Both the position numbers and the translations under genes were made by a program. Shown one piece after another: positions 8,712-20,002 of a stretch of DNA of 64,000 nt. Every line of letters starts with the position of its first letter. Within the stretch, counting starts at the first letter, position 1. Where the stretch lies: positions 4,421,501 to 4,485,500 of the forward strand of contig NZ_CP152049.1 of assembly GCF_038630985.1 (NCBI RefSeq), given 5' to 3'. Origin of the DNA: Paenibacillus sp. FSL H8-0548. GTDB lineage: Bacteria; Bacillota; Bacilli; Paenibacillales; Paenibacillaceae. The notes under the pieces are model-generated. The model searched no databases. It saw only the letters and a program-made list of their open reading frames with translations, and was not told where the DNA came from.

Positions 8712-9731
8712 TTAATGCACTGCCTTCTGCTCTGTCAGAGTAGCTAGATCAATCACATACTTTTCAATTGCACCTTGCTCGATATGAACCTCATAAGTCA
8801 ACTGCGAGCTATCCTCAGACCAGCTCAGATTTATGAGCTCTCCATTTTTGCGAGGAGACGTATAAACAATTTCCTGATCTGATGTAGTGGAAATCCTAAT
8901 CTTATACATCTCTACTGTCGCATCATACAGCTCATCCGGAGACATCACTGATACGTTGTGTGCGGCAAAGCCCTGCTCACCTTGAAAATCATCGGTCGCA
9001 ATACTTTTTTCATCTAAGCTGCCATCACTCTGCTGCTCCGGTACTGCTGATTCACTGCCTGTGCTTGCATCAAACTTTGGTGGATCAAAAATCGAAGAGG
9101 ATTCATATTGCTGGGTTGATTCCTCCGCTTCCGATGATCTAACTTTAGGATCAGTTGAGATGCCATATAATTTGTTATCTTTATTCATGGCTTCGGTTTT
9201 GACCTCCGAGCTAGAAGCGCCATTACTCGAATCGGGCATTTTGAAAGCTAATCCCTTTGGCTCCTCGTTAGCCATATCGGCTGCAGAATTATTCGACGCC
9301 GTGCTTAAAATTTCTGCTGTACTCAGATCCCAATTCACACCTGGTTTATACGTTACGAGAAATAGCCCAGCGACAATTCCCGCTGCAATAACCCCGCCAA
9401 CAATCCGCATGGACGGCCAGCGACGTTCCCGTTTCATTCTGCGTCCCGCTGCTTCACGCAGCTCTAAATCATTAGCTGGCTCTGTTGTCGCTTCGGACTG
9501 AGCAAACAGCTCCAGTCTCTCCAGCTGAGGCATTATCGCATCAACTAAGCTATAGCTTGGCATAACTTTAGGTAGACTGGTAAGCTCGGCGGATAGCAGC
9601 TTCAACCGCTCGAACATAGCTGCACAGTCCGGACACTGTCTTGTATGGTTCATTAAGACTTCGTTCTCGCTTTCATCGAGATCGTCATCTAGCTGTCTTT
9701 GCATTAATTCCATCACCTCTTGACAATTCAT
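8712..9731 (-). CDS. Anti-sigma factor with zinc-finger domain and large extracytoplasmic part
   Basis: 339-residue single-pass membrane protein. The N-terminal ZAS-type zinc finger shows NHTRQCPDC (His29, Cys33, Cys36). A basic patch (RRMKRERRW, about 97-105) precedes one membrane helix at about 109-128. The outside portion has a Ser/Glu/Asn-rich low-complexity linker (about 135-250) and a C-terminal folded region (VSVMSPDELYDATVEMYKIRIS). Its ATG overlaps the stop of the preceding sigma gene, so the two are translationally coupled. By family, it binds the cognate sigma until an envelope signal releases it. The signal cannot be told from sequence. Confidence 0.9.
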   Translation of the reverse strand: MNCQEVMELMQRQLDDDLDESENEVLMNHTRQCPDCAAMFERLKLLSAELTSLPKVMPSYSLVDAIMPQLERLELFAQSEATTEPANDLELREAAGRRMKRERRWPSMRIVGGVIAAGIVAGLFLVTYKPGVNWDLSTAEILSTASNNSAADMANEEPKGLAFKMPDSSNGASSSEVKTEAMNKDNKLYGISTDPKVRSSEAEESTQQYESSSIFDPPKFDASTGSESAVPEQQSDGSLDEKSIATDDFQGEQGFAAHNVSVMSPDELYDATVEMYKIRISTTSDQEIVYTSPRKNGELINLSWSEDSSQLTYEVHIEQGAIEKYVIDLATLTEQKAVH

Positions 9732-10276
9732 CCCCGGACACCACCTTTCTGATAATCATGAAGTAACGTCTGCAGCTGTTGCCTAGCTCTGAACAAATAG
9801 GATTTCACCGTATTAAGTGGTAAATCAAGCGATTCTGCAATTTCATTGTAAGAAAAATCCTGTAAATATCGGAGCACAACAACCGCACGATGATGCTCAG
9901 GCAGCTTCTCGATCGCCTCTTGAATGTCTTTCACAGCATAAGCAGACATTACCTCGTCTTCCACATTCTGCTTCTCATGGAATACCATATCATGCTCATC
10001 TATCGACACCGTTGGTTTATTTCTCCGGAATTTATCAATACAAATGTTGGTTACAATACGTTGAATCCAAGTTTTAAACTGTGCTTTCTCTTCGTATGAG
10101 CCTATTTTCGTATAGATGCGAATGAGCGCTTCCTGTGCTGCATCAAGGGCATCTTGCTCGTTATTTAATATATAATAGGCTGTCCGATAAACATGTGTTT
10201 CAATCTCGCGCAATAGAGTAATTAAAGCGTCGCGATCTCCCGACTGAGCTGCTCTTATGAGCTCCGGCTCCACCAC
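9728..10276 (-). CDS. ECF-type RNA polymerase sigma factor
   Basis: 182-residue group 4 sigma factor. Region 2 spans about residues 10-90 (DALDAAQEALIRIYTKI, FKTWIQRIVTNICIDKFRR). Region 4 spans about 115-175 (LPEHHRAVVVLRYLQDFSYNEIAESLDLPLNTVKSY is the conserved helix-turn-helix stretch, visible near 122-157). The start is GTG at 10274-10276 behind GAGGGGG. A candidate self-recognised promoter sits 30 bp upstream. It resembles the SigW group but I cannot assign a subgroup. Insertion between comEC and holA is not part of the Bacillus subtilis order. Confidence 0.93.
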   Translation of the reverse strand: MVEPELIRAAQSGDRDALITLLREIETHVYRTAYYILNNEQDALDAAQEALIRIYTKIGSYEEKAQFKTWIQRIVTNICIDKFRRNKPTVSIDEHDMVFHEKQNVEDEVMSAYAVKDIQEAIEKLPEHHRAVVVLRYLQDFSYNEIAESLDLPLNTVKSYLFRARQQLQTLLHDYQKGGVRG

Positions 10277-10305
10277 GAAGGATCCCCCTCTCTTGCAACC
10301 ATTCT

Positions 10306-10332
10306 GACGAACTGGTTACGTTAAAAGTTGCA
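10306..10332 (-). promoter_or_regulatory. Candidate autoregulated ECF promoter
   Basis: On the minus strand TGCAAC is followed by a 17-bp spacer and CGTC, close to the TGAAAC-N16-CGTA pattern of SigW-type promoters. It ends 30 bp before the sigma factor start codon. Confidence 0.5.
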
Positions 10333-10378
10333 GATAAATGATAAAAATTACTTTATTATTATTAGTAACTTTTACTAA

Positions 10379-10479
10379 TCAAGGTGAAACGGCTCTCGCC
10401 GTCCTTTTGGCGGTGGCGCGTTTCATTCCGAGAACTATAGGCGGAGCATAAATGTGAAACTTATACTTTCCTATATTTG
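10379..10479 (+). repeat. Dispersed double-hairpin element, copy B
   Basis: First hairpin AAACGGCTCTCGCCG...GCGGTGGCGCGTTT. Second hairpin ACTATAGGCGGAGCATAA / TTATACTTTCCTATATTT. Unlike copies A, C and D it is not next to an obvious terminator. Its second hairpin is the closest relative of the copy split by the IS4-family element at 51.5 kb. Confidence 0.8.
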
Positions 10480-10736
10480 AACAATTTCCCCCAAATGGGG
10501 ATTGATTACGATTCATAAATATTCTATTTAGTAAGCCTGAATGTTCAATTCTAGGTCTGAGTTGAAAAATTGAACTCCACATCAAAGGATACCAAATTTC
10601 TAGAACCTCGTATATAGATATTACTTGAATATACTTTGACAGCAGCTCTGACCCATAAGGAATTGCAAACGCACAGTAGAGCGGGTTGCACCTCTTCTAC
10701 GCAAACTCTCCTGCCGTTTATCGTATTCCCATTCTA
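10480..10736. other. Gene-free stretch between the ECF module and comEC
   Basis: AT-rich, no ribosome-binding site plus open frame of note. It holds weak hairpins such as TCCCCCAAATGGGGA (10487) and TTCAATT...AATTGAA (about 10536-10570). With copy B it makes the 10277-10736 gap. I see nothing else in it. Confidence 0.6.
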
Positions 10737-13319
10737 CTATTTTCCGAACGTCTGCACTCCTTTTTCTGTGACAGTAAACCGAACCTCACCATCCGAGTCT
10801 GTCCGCCAAAATGCTGCGCGCGCTTGCTCAAGTCTGCTAAGGACGTCAGGGTGAGGATGCCCATAGCTGTTTGTAGCACCGACTGATGCTACGGTCCCGA
10901 TCGGTTTCCAGTAATTCAGCCATTCACTGCTCGTCGAGAAACGGCTGCCATGATGGGCGATCTTCATAATCGTTATGTCAGACGGACTTGAACTATCGGA
11001 AGTCGACCGCTGTTCATTTCGAATAATCGAGCGTTCGGTTGCAGCGTTTATATCACCAGTAAAAAGGAAGGCAGAATGATAAAGCTCGATGGATAAAACG
11101 ACACTGCTTTCATTTTGTTCCTTCTGCATAATGACCGCATCACGTTCATGATCAGCTAGCGGCCATAACACGCGCACCTCGGTTGCATGATCCAGCTGCT
11201 GGCTCATTCCTGCTTTCACGCTGTACATCGGAATGTTTAAGCGCAATGCCTGCTTCAGCAAAGCCTCGGCATCCTCTGCCTCCTTCACCGTACCATTCCA
11301 CCAAATACTGCGGACGGGGATCGTCTCCAGCACCGCCTTTAGACCACGGATGTGATCACTATCTAAATGTGAAATAACGAGAATATCAATAGCTCGAACT
11401 CCTCTTTTGAGCAGCAGCGGAACAAGCACCTTCTGGCCGACCTCAAAGGGACTGCTTCGCACCTTCCATTCCTCTCCCGGCTTCACGAAGGACAATGTCC
11501 CCCCGCCATCGATTAAAATATGTTTACCGGTTGGTGTGCGAATATGAACGGCATCCCCTTGACCAACATCTATGAAGCTGACAGCCCCTTTTCGATCTAA
11601 TAAATCCGGCATATAGGCATAACAAAGCAAGGCGAGCAGCATAAATACACTCATGTACAAACGGATGCTTAAGCCTCTATTTGGTCGCGCTATATGCAGA
11701 TGATATGCAGGAGCAGCTGCAAGCGGCGCCGTTTCCTCAGATTCTGAGGCTGACTCTTCGGCTCTGCCTTGAGTCCACTTATTTAGCGTACGAAAGAAAA
11801 ACCCAAGTAGAGCAAGCGAGATGGCCACCCACCACAACGGCGGCGAACGCCAAATTGTTCTGAGCGTGTCTACCTGAGCTAATTGATCAACAATGGCAAA
11901 TGTCCAATCATTCGCATAATGCGAAGCAAAGGCAAGCAGCTTTCCGCCGCCCTCCCACGGTATCGCAAGCAGGAGCGACACCGCTCCAAGGGGCATAACA
12001 ACGAAGCTAATAAACGGAACGAGCACAAAATTAGCGACCATTGATAAAATATGAAACTGATTAAAATAATAGATCGAAACTGGAAAGGAGACGATTTGAG
12101 CAACGAGTGTAACGGCTGCCAGATCAAGCAGCGGTTTGCCACGCTTCCACTTTGGCATCACCCTGCGCACTGGCTGCACGCCAATAATTAGACCGATCGT
12201 GACGATAAACGAAAGCTGAAAGCTTACATTTTCGAGAAAGAACGGATCGCATATCAGCATCAATACTGCGGCTGCGGCTATTAAGTGCAGACCATCCTTC
12301 AGCTTCCCCATGCGGGCTGCCAGCAAACCTAGCACCGACATCAGACCCGCTCGCACTACTGAGGGAGATGCCCCGGAGAGCAGCACATACAGGGGAACAG
12401 ATAAAATAAGCACCAGCAATATGCGCTCGCGGCTCATTCGGGCGAGACGCAGCGAGACGCCCAGTACATATAAGAATACAGCCACATGAAGTCCTGAAAT
12501 GGCCAATATATGAGTAAGTCCCAGCCGCGAAAATTGCTGGAACTGCTCGGGATCGAGGTCCTCGCGTATGCCGAGGACCAGCCCCTTCATGTATCCCGAC
12601 TGTGAGGCGGGATACAATACATCCATCCGCGCGCCAAGATAGGCGCGCGCGGCATCGACGCGGCCGAGCATCGCGGCCGCGGTCCACTTCGGGCCCGGCG
12701 CCGCTTCGACGGCGCCGGTGCCCTGCACTTTGAGCAGCCAGTGGATTCTCTGGCTGCTGAGATAGCGGCGGTAATCGAAGCCGCCGCTATTGGATGCGCC
12801 GACCGGCCGCGTCAGCTCGCCGGTCAAGCGCACTTGCTCGCCGCGCTGCCAAGCCGCGGCGACAGCCTGCTCCGGCTGCACAGCCAGCCGGACATGCACG
12901 AGCACACGCTCGCGTACCTCGCGAGCCGCAGTCTCACCCGCGACGTGGACGCTATGCACCGCCACGCGAAACATCGCGCGGTCGCCGTCGACCTCCGTCG
13001 CCGACACGATCGTGCCCACCGCTTCCGCCGCATACGCAGCTCGCGGTCCATCCGCCTCAGCGGCGGCCAGCAGCTCCGGCAGCTCGGTCACGTTGCGGGC
13101 ATCCGCCCACATCCGCTCTCCCGCGGCAAGGCCAACTGCCAAAGTGCATACAGCAGCGAGCTGCCACGTCGCCTGCCTGCAAAGCACAGCGGCCAGCGCC
13201 AGCAGCGCCGCAGCTCCGGCTGCAAGCAAAGCGCCGCGGCTGCCTAGACCTGCAGCCGCGGCGCTTCCAAAAGTCCAAGCTATCGCAAACCAAATGAGCG
13301 GTCGCCGATTCATCCCCAT
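10737..13319 (-). CDS. comEC: DNA uptake channel protein ComEC
   Basis: Polytopic membrane channel that carries transforming single-stranded DNA into the cell. About 860 residues from the preferred start (ATG at 13317-13319, with AAGGAGAG upstream). Order: short N-terminal membrane segments, an OB-like extracellular domain, the ComEC core with many membrane helices (GLTHILAISGLHVAVF near residue 290), and a C-terminal metallo-beta-lactamase domain (FIDVGQGDAVHIRTPTG, LIDGGG, ISHLDSDHIRG, MKIAHHGSRF). The first ~230 codons are strikingly GC-rich compared with the rest. Its neighbours comEB and comEA belong to the same uptake machinery. Confidence 0.95.
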   Translation of the reverse strand: MGMNRRPLIWFAIAWTFGSAAAAGLGSRGALLAAGAAALLALAAVLCRQATWQLAAVCTLAVGLAAGERMWADARNVTELPELLAAAEADGPRAAYAAEAVGTIVSATEVDGDRAMFRVAVHSVHVAGETAAREVRERVLVHVRLAVQPEQAVAAAWQRGEQVRLTGELTRPVGASNSGGFDYRRYLSSQRIHWLLKVQGTGAVEAAPGPKWTAAAMLGRVDAARAYLGARMDVLYPASQSGYMKGLVLGIREDLDPEQFQQFSRLGLTHILAISGLHVAVFLYVLGVSLRLARMSRERILLVLILSVPLYVLLSGASPSVVRAGLMSVLGLLAARMGKLKDGLHLIAAAAVLMLICDPFFLENVSFQLSFIVTIGLIIGVQPVRRVMPKWKRGKPLLDLAAVTLVAQIVSFPVSIYYFNQFHILSMVANFVLVPFISFVVMPLGAVSLLLAIPWEGGGKLLAFASHYANDWTFAIVDQLAQVDTLRTIWRSPPLWWVAISLALLGFFFRTLNKWTQGRAEESASESEETAPLAAAPAYHLHIARPNRGLSIRLYMSVFMLLALLCYAYMPDLLDRKGAVSFIDVGQGDAVHIRTPTGKHILIDGGGTLSFVKPGEEWKVRSSPFEVGQKVLVPLLLKRGVRAIDILVISHLDSDHIRGLKAVLETIPVRSIWWNGTVKEAEDAEALLKQALRLNIPMYSVKAGMSQQLDHATEVRVLWPLADHERDAVIMQKEQNESSVVLSIELYHSAFLFTGDINAATERSIIRNEQRSTSDSSSPSDITIMKIAHHGSRFSTSSEWLNYWKPIGTVASVGATNSYGHPHPDVLSRLEQARAAFWRTDSDGEVRFTVTEKGVQTFGK

Positions 13320-13375
13320 TACGTTCTCTCCTTCATTCTTTCTTTCATCCCCTGCTCTCCATGCCTCCATCCGTA

Positions 13376-13470
13376 TCAAGGTGAAACGGCTGTCGCCGTC
13401 CTTTGGAGGCGCCAGCGCGTTTCATTCCGGAGAAATATAGAGAAAGTATGACGAAATGGCGTTCCTATAT
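13376..13470 (+). repeat. Dispersed double-hairpin element, copy C
   Basis: First hairpin GAAACGGCTGTCGCC / GGCGCCAGCGCGTTTC. Second arm AGAAATATAGAGAAAGTA with a shortened GTTCCTATAT partner. It lies between comEC and the comEB terminator, abutting the A-run of that terminator. Confidence 0.85.
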
Positions 13471-13474
13471 ATGC

Positions 13475-13514
13475 AAAAAAAACCTCTGACGCATCCAAAG
13501 ATGCATCAGAGGTT
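13475..13514 (-). terminator. comEB terminator
   Basis: On the minus strand ACCTCTGATGCAT pairs with ATGCGTCAGAGGT, followed by eight T residues. The repeat element follows immediately. Confidence 0.85.
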
Positions 13515-13544
13515 CCTCCTCGATTTCCATATACCATTAATTTT

Positions 13545-14075
13545 CTATGAGGTTACATCCATATGGGCCTGAGCAGGTGGCTCGAAATGATCCAAACAGC
13601 GGAAGACAATGCCCTTTTGCTCCATCAGAAGAATGACCTTGTCGCTATCCTTCGGATAGCTGCGATGGTAGACGATTTCAACAACACCGCTATTCGCGAG
13701 CATATTGGCACAGGTCCAGCAAGGCTGATCGGTTACGTAGACGGTTGAGCCCTCTCGATCCGTTCGATCCGTGAACAAAAGCAAGTTTTGCTCCGCATGA
13801 ATCGTTCGAATGCAGCGCTGCTTCTTAAACAGCTGCTCCTTGCCGTCAACCAGCTTCATTTCAACCTCCTCCGAGATCATGCAGCCTGCCTCATGGCAAT
13901 CCTGCACCCCCATCGGAGCGCCGTTATAAGCTGTACCTAACAGCTTCTTTCCTTGTACCAGGACTACGCCAACATGTCTGCGCGGACACTGCGAACGTGT
14001 CGAAACCATATAAGCAATATCCATAAAATACGTATCCCAATCTTTGCGGAGCGTATCCTGTGTTTGGGGGTTCAT
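13545..14075 (-). CDS. comEB: dCMP deaminase / late competence protein ComEB
   Basis: Zinc-dependent deoxycytidylate deaminase that makes dUMP; in the com operon of Bacillus its role in uptake is dispensable. 176 residues from ATG 14073-14075, chosen because AAAGGA lies about 10 bases upstream; an in-frame ATG seven codons earlier lacks a binding site. Zinc and catalytic residues are seen in TIHAEQNLL (His-Ala-Glu) and PCWTCANML (Cys-x-x-Cys). Additional Cys and His (CPRRHVGV, DCHEAGC) match the extra metal site of the family. Confidence 0.94.
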   Translation of the reverse strand: MNPQTQDTLRKDWDTYFMDIAYMVSTRSQCPRRHVGVVLVQGKKLLGTAYNGAPMGVQDCHEAGCMISEEVEMKLVDGKEQLFKKQRCIRTIHAEQNLLLFTDRTDREGSTVYVTDQPCWTCANMLANSGVVEIVYHRSYPKDSDKVILLMEQKGIVFRCLDHFEPPAQAHMDVTS

Positions 14076-14134
14076 AGCTCCAACTTCCTTTCTCATGCTG
14101 TAACTGATGTTCTAGTTGTCATTATAGCAATGAA

Positions 14135-15523
<1,389 letters not shown>

Positions 15524-15529
15524 TCACAA

Positions 15530-16114
15530 TTATGGACGAGCGACAATGCTCTCTTTTATTCCTTGCAGCAGTTTTTCTCCAATCCCTTTGACACGGAGCA
15601 AATCCTCAGCCGAAGTGAAGCTTCCGTTTCTTTCTCTATCCTCAATAATGGCCTGAGCCTTTGCAGGGCCAATGCCTTTCAGCCCGTCAAGCTCAGCTGC
15701 TGTTGCCCGGTTAATGTCAAGCCTGCCGTCATTTACAGCAATCGCCGTTGATTCCATAGCCTCCATCGCTTTGCTTGGCTCCACGTCTGGAGCAGGTGGT
15801 TCGGCTGCTATAGCTTCATTCTCCTTTGGGGCAAGACCCGTGGTTTTCCCGGCTATGCTCTCTGAATGATTAGCATCAGCGATATCGCTTGACTCCTGCA
15901 AGACTTCCTCAGCAATGGGTTCATCCAATGATGCGAATGCACTTTCTACTGCTTCATTTAGAGGAATCCATTCACCGGTCGCCACTTGTTTAGGCTCCAT
16001 AAGAGCCGTTGCCAATAAAATAACGGCAGTCAAAATGCAAATGACAGCAAGCATCAGCTGCTTGCTAGAAAGCCCATTCCTAACTGAATACAATAGAGCA
16101 CTTCCTTTCGACAT
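15530..16114 (-). CDS. comEA: Competence protein ComEA, DNA receptor
   Basis: Membrane-anchored DNA-binding protein that passes DNA to ComEC. 194 residues: one membrane helix near residues 19-39 (LMLAVICILTAVILLATAL), a Pro/Ala/Glu-rich linker, and a C-terminal helix-hairpin-helix domain (LDINRATAAELDGLKGIGPAKAQAI...FTSAEDLLRVKGIGEKLL, seen from about residue 127). Divergent from comER, as in Bacillus subtilis. metY separates it from comEB/comEC, so it may not be in one transcript with them. Confidence 0.94.
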   Translation of the reverse strand: MSKGSALLYSVRNGLSSKQLMLAVICILTAVILLATALMEPKQVATGEWIPLNEAVESAFASLDEPIAEEVLQESSDIADANHSESIAGKTTGLAPKENEAIAAEPPAPDVEPSKAMEAMESTAIAVNDGRLDINRATAAELDGLKGIGPAKAQAIIEDRERNGSFTSAEDLLRVKGIGEKLLQGIKESIVARP

Positions 16115-16272
16115 CTATTTTAGGAATAATTGACATATAGAACAAGTCCTGCGGAATAAAGTATGAGAGCAAGCGAATACGGTTATTTTGACTCGGGATT
16201 TGCTCGCGCATAGCTATCTATTGCTTAAATGCAGCTGGCTTTGCTCTCGCCAAACCTATAGGAGGGTTCAGC

Positions 16273-17112
16273 ATGAATGTCGGATTTATCGGGACGGGCA
16301 CAATGGGAAGCCTGCTCATTGAAGCTTTGATTGCATCGGGCGCTTTATCTCCTTCACAAATTTCGATAAGCAATCGCACCTTTGCAAAAGCGAAAGCGTT
16401 GGCCGACCGTTACTTCGGCATGAGAGCCGAATATACGAACGCCGGAGCAGCGTACGGCTGCGATATCATCTTCTTGTGTGTCAAACCGCTGGAATTCAAA
16501 AAAGCAGTCGACGAATTAAAGCCGATCATTCGTCCAAACCAAATTGTTGTATCCATAACCAGCCCTGTGCTTATCTCACATTTGGAGGGCGAACTCGATT
16601 GCAAAATCGCGAAGGTGATTCCCAGTATTACAAACTATGTATGGAGCGGAGCCTCGCTTTGCATATACGGTCAGAGAATTGACGAGGAAGATAAACAGCT
16701 GCTGGAGGATTTGTTATCCCATATCAGCGAGCCGCTGCGAATTGATGAGAGCTATACCCGTATCGTATCGGATTTATCAAGCTGCGGCCCAGCCTTCATC
16801 TCCTTTTTATTGGAACAGTTCGTTGATGCGGCTGTAGAGGAAACTGGCATTGGCCGCGAAGAAGCACAGCGAGTAGCGAGCGCCATGCTGCTAGGAACAG
16901 GCCTGCTGTTAACGGAAGGCGGTTTAACGCCTGCTGATATTCAAGCGAGAGTCGCCGTACCAGGCGGCATTACGGCCCAAGCGCTGCATTTGTTGAGACG
17001 TGAGACGGATGGTGTTTTTAATCAGCTGATTCGCACAACCCATGCCAAATTCAATGAAGATGTGGTTAAGGTTTCGACCGCCTTTATAGGCGAAGAGGTG
17101 AACGGTCAATAG
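16273..17112 (+). CDS. comER: ComER, pyrroline-5-carboxylate reductase-like protein
   Basis: NAD(P)-binding protein of the ProC family found beside the com operon; reported roles in Bacillus concern sporulation and biofilm rather than proline. 279 residues with the dinucleotide-binding N-terminus MNVGFIGTGTMGSLL, ISNRTFAKA, and the ProC C-terminal dimer domain (SSCGPAFISFLLEQ, GGLTPADIQARVAVPGG). AGGAGG precedes the ATG. It is transcribed away from comEA. Position separates it from true ProC. Confidence 0.9.
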   Translation: MNVGFIGTGTMGSLLIEALIASGALSPSQISISNRTFAKAKALADRYFGMRAEYTNAGAAYGCDIIFLCVKPLEFKKAVDELKPIIRPNQIVVSITSPVLISHLEGELDCKIAKVIPSITNYVWSGASLCIYGQRIDEEDKQLLEDLLSHISEPLRIDESYTRIVSDLSSCGPAFISFLLEQFVDAAVEETGIGREEAQRVASAMLLGTGLLLTEGGLTPADIQARVAVPGGITAQALHLLRRETDGVFNQLIRTTHAKFNEDVVKVSTAFIGEEVNGQ

Positions 17113-17145
17113 CTGTTCTTCAGCTAAAGCCCGCTCACCTCTTCG
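17091..17145. terminator. Shared hairpin between comER and leuS
   Basis: CGAAGAGGTG at the end of comER pairs with CACCTCTTCG after it. A convergent, possibly bidirectional terminator overlapping the comER 3' end. Confidence 0.65.
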
Positions 17146-17152
17146 GTATGCA

Positions 17153-19591
17153 TTAATTTGCGACTATGTTTACAAGCTTTCCTTTAACTGCAACTACCTT
17201 GCGGATCGTTTTGCCAGCAATAAGCTCTTGTACCTTCTCGAGCTCCTTCGCCATGCTCTCCATCTCAGCAACATCCATGTCTGCTGCTATGGAAACGCGG
17301 TCCGCAATTTTCCCATTAACCTGAACCACAATTTCTACTTCCTGATCGACAGTCCAAGACTCTTCAAAGGATGGGAATGCTGCATACGATAGGGAATCGG
17401 TACGGCCAAGCTTCTCCCAAAGCTCCTCCGCTATATGCGGTGCGATTGGAGACAGCAATTGAACGAAATTCTCCATCGCTTCTTGCGGCAACGCTTCTGT
17501 TTTGTATGCTTCATTGACAAAAATCATCAATTGGCTAATTACAGTATTGAAGCGCAATCCTTCGTAATCCTCTGAAATTTTCTTAATGGAGCGATGCCAT
17601 ACACGCTTGAACGCATCGCTTGTTTCGCCAGCTCCGATTTTGGCACTCAAACTGCCATCCTCATTTATAAACATACGCCATACACGGCTAAGGAAACGGT
17701 AAGTTCCTTCTACACCATTCGTGTTCCAAGGCTTTGTCGCTTCGAGCGGCCCCATGAACATTTCGTACATCCGCAGCGTATCTGCACCAAATTCATTTAC
17801 GATATCGTCAGGATTAATGACATTTCCGCGCGATTTGGACATTTTCTCATTATTGTTCCCAAGTATCATCCCTTGGTTAACAAGCTTATGGAACGGCTCC
17901 TTAGTATCGACTACACCAATATCATACAGCACCTTATGCCAGAAACGAGCGTAAAGCAGATGAAGCACAGCATGCTCGGCACCGCCGATATACAGATCGA
18001 CTGGCAGCCATTCCTTTTGTTTCTCAGGGGAGCAAAGCTGCTCGTTGTTTTTTGGATCGATGAAGCGCAAATAATACCAGCAGCTTCCTGCCCATTGCGG
18101 CATTGTATTCGTCTCGCGGCGCCCCTTCATGCCTGTCTCAGGATCAATAATATTTACCCAATCCGTAACGACAGCAAGTGGAGACTCCCCAGTTCCCGAT
18201 GGCTGGATTGCATCCACATCAGGCAGTAGAAGCGGCAGCTGATCTTCAGGTACCGTCTTCATCGTGCCATCCTCCAGGTGAATAATCGGAATCGGCTCGC
18301 CCCAGTAGCGTTGACGGCTGAACAGCCAATCGCGAAGGCGGTACGTAACTTTCCCTTTACCTTTGCCGGATGCATCCAGATGCTCAATCATCTTAGCGAT
18401 TGCTTCCTCATTCGTTAATCCATTGATGAAATCAGAGTTAACATGTTTGCCATCGCCTGCATAGGCTTCCTTCGTTACATCGCCGCCTTGCACGACCTCC
18501 ACGATGGGAAGATCGAATTGCTTAGCAAACTCCCAGTCACGAGCATCATGGCCTGGTACCGCCATAATCGCTCCTGTTCCGTAGCCTGCAAGTACATAAT
18601 CGGCAATCCAAATCGGTGTTTTCACGCCATTTACAGGGTTAATCGCATATGCGCCTGTGAATACTCCTGATTTATCCTTAGCCAAATCGGTGCGCTCTAG
18701 ATCACTTTTGCGAGCTGCTGCTTCCTGGTAGGCAGCGATAGCAGACTTCTGCTCCTCGGTTGTGATTTGGGCAACCAGCTCATGCTCAGGCGCAAGCACA
18801 CAATACGTTGCTCCAAACAAAGTGTCAGGACGAGTCGTAAATACGACAACTGAAGAGTCATGGCCTTCAATATCAAAGGTAACCTCTGCTCCCTTGGATT
18901 TTCCGATCCAGTTGCGCTGCATATCCTTAATGCTCTCCGACCAATCCAGATCTTCAAGATCATCGAGCAGGCGATCCGCGTATTCGGTAATTCTTAGAAT
19001 CCATTGACGCATGGGCCTACGAACAACCGGATGATTTCCGCGCTCGCTCAGACCATTAATCACTTCTTCATTTGCCAGAACTGTACCCAGTGCTTCGCAC
19101 CAGTTTACTGATACTTCAGCAACGTAAGCCAATCCTCTATTATACAATTGAATGAAAATCCACTGCGTCCATTTGTAGTACTCTGGATCAGTCGTGCTGA
19201 TCTCACGATCCCAATCATACGAGAAGCCAAGTGATTTAATTTGTCTGCGGAAATTATCAATGTTTTTGAACGTGATGTCACGCGGATGCTGTCCTGTATC
19301 CAGCGCATGCTGCTCAGCCGGCAAGCCAAAGGCATCCCAGCCCATAGGATGAAGCACGTTATAGCCTTTCATTCTTTTGTAGCGGGACACAATATCCGTA
19401 GCTGTGTAGCCTTCAGGATGACCGACATGCAATCCCGCTCCAGATGGATACGGGAACATATCTAATGCGTAAAACTTAGGCTTGCCTACTTCTTCTCTAG
19501 TTTGAAATGTTTTGTTGGCATCCCAGAATTGCTGCCATTTCGGCTCGACAACAAGTGGATTATAACCGTGAAATTGCTGTTCTTGACTCAT
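17153..19591 (-). CDS. leuS: Leucyl-tRNA synthetase
   Basis: Class I aminoacyl-tRNA synthetase charging tRNA-Leu. 812 residues, normal for bacteria. Signature [17 protein letters not shown] (HIGH motif HVGH) near residue 48; the CP1 editing domain includes [14 protein letters not shown]; the KMSKS loop is seen as [12 protein letters not shown] near residue 575; a C-terminal anticodon-binding domain follows. It is preceded by a long leader with a T-box and terminator, so expression should rise when uncharged tRNA-Leu accumulates. It is convergent with comER. Confidence 0.97.
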   Translation of the reverse strand: MSQEQQFHGYNPLVVEPKWQQFWDANKTFQTREEVGKPKFYALDMFPYPSGAGLHVGHPEGYTATDIVSRYKRMKGYNVLHPMGWDAFGLPAEQHALDTGQHPRDITFKNIDNFRRQIKSLGFSYDWDREISTTDPEYYKWTQWIFIQLYNRGLAYVAEVSVNWCEALGTVLANEEVINGLSERGNHPVVRRPMRQWILRITEYADRLLDDLEDLDWSESIKDMQRNWIGKSKGAEVTFDIEGHDSSVVVFTTRPDTLFGATYCVLAPEHELVAQITTEEQKSAIAAYQEAAARKSDLERTDLAKDKSGVFTGAYAINPVNGVKTPIWIADYVLAGYGTGAIMAVPGHDARDWEFAKQFDLPIVEVVQGGDVTKEAYAGDGKHVNSDFINGLTNEEAIAKMIEHLDASGKGKGKVTYRLRDWLFSRQRYWGEPIPIIHLEDGTMKTVPEDQLPLLLPDVDAIQPSGTGESPLAVVTDWVNIIDPETGMKGRRETNTMPQWAGSCWYYLRFIDPKNNEQLCSPEKQKEWLPVDLYIGGAEHAVLHLLYARFWHKVLYDIGVVDTKEPFHKLVNQGMILGNNNEKMSKSRGNVINPDDIVNEFGADTLRMYEMFMGPLEATKPWNTNGVEGTYRFLSRVWRMFINEDGSLSAKIGAGETSDAFKRVWHRSIKKISEDYEGLRFNTVISQLMIFVNEAYKTEALPQEAMENFVQLLSPIAPHIAEELWEKLGRTDSLSYAAFPSFEESWTVDQEVEIVVQVNGKIADRVSIAADMDVAEMESMAKELEKVQELIAGKTIRKVVAVKGKLVNIVAN

Positions 19592-19635
19592 TTGTAGATT
19601 TCCTCCTAGAAATATGTACTGTGTGCTTACGTGTT

Positions 19636-19933
19636 CAAAAAAACATAAAACCTCCCGCCCCTAGCGATTATCGCTAGGGACGAGAGGTTGTTCTCCCGTG
19701 GTACCACCCTAGTTAGCGGCAGACATGCTTTGCCCAACGCTCACTTGTCGCCTTTATCGCAGGCCAGACGGTGCTGATCACAATCGGCAACTGCACCGAT
19801 TGCTGCTTCGCACAGCTCCAAGGCGAGCTTCATTTCGCTGCAGGTCCGGCTTGCACCATAAATCACCGGCTCTCTAGGCCTAACACACGAAATTACTATT
19901 CCTCTTCAACGCTTCATATGCTTAAAATGGTTA
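19636..19933 (-). promoter_or_regulatory. T-box leader of leuS
   Basis: On the minus strand the conserved T-box sequence AGGGTGGTACCACGGGAG is at 19693-19710. It is followed by a terminator hairpin, GTCCCTAGCGAT / ATCGCTAGGGGC, with a T-rich tail (19636-19687). Upstream lies a stem-I-like region with AATAGTAA and a possible CTC (Leu) specifier around GAAGCTCGCC. The T-box and terminator are certain by eye; the specifier was not folded. Confidence 0.93.
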
Positions 19934-19939
19934 GTTTCG

Positions 19940-19968
19940 ATTATAAAGATCGTTCCGTTCGGTGTCAA
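19940..19968 (-). promoter_or_regulatory. Promoter of the leuS leader
   Basis: Consensus SigA promoter on the minus strand: TTGACA, 17-bp spacer, TATAAT, just upstream of the T-box stem I. Confidence 0.9.
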
Positions 19969-20002
19969 GAGAAACGCCCTTGCTTTACCTCCCATTCCTC
20001 TT

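Noticed and set aside
12741..13440. Long plus-strand open frames (up to 216 codons) opposite comEC
   Set aside because: They come from the GC-rich comEC N-terminal region, have Arg/Ala/Ser low-complexity translations and no ribosome-binding sites.
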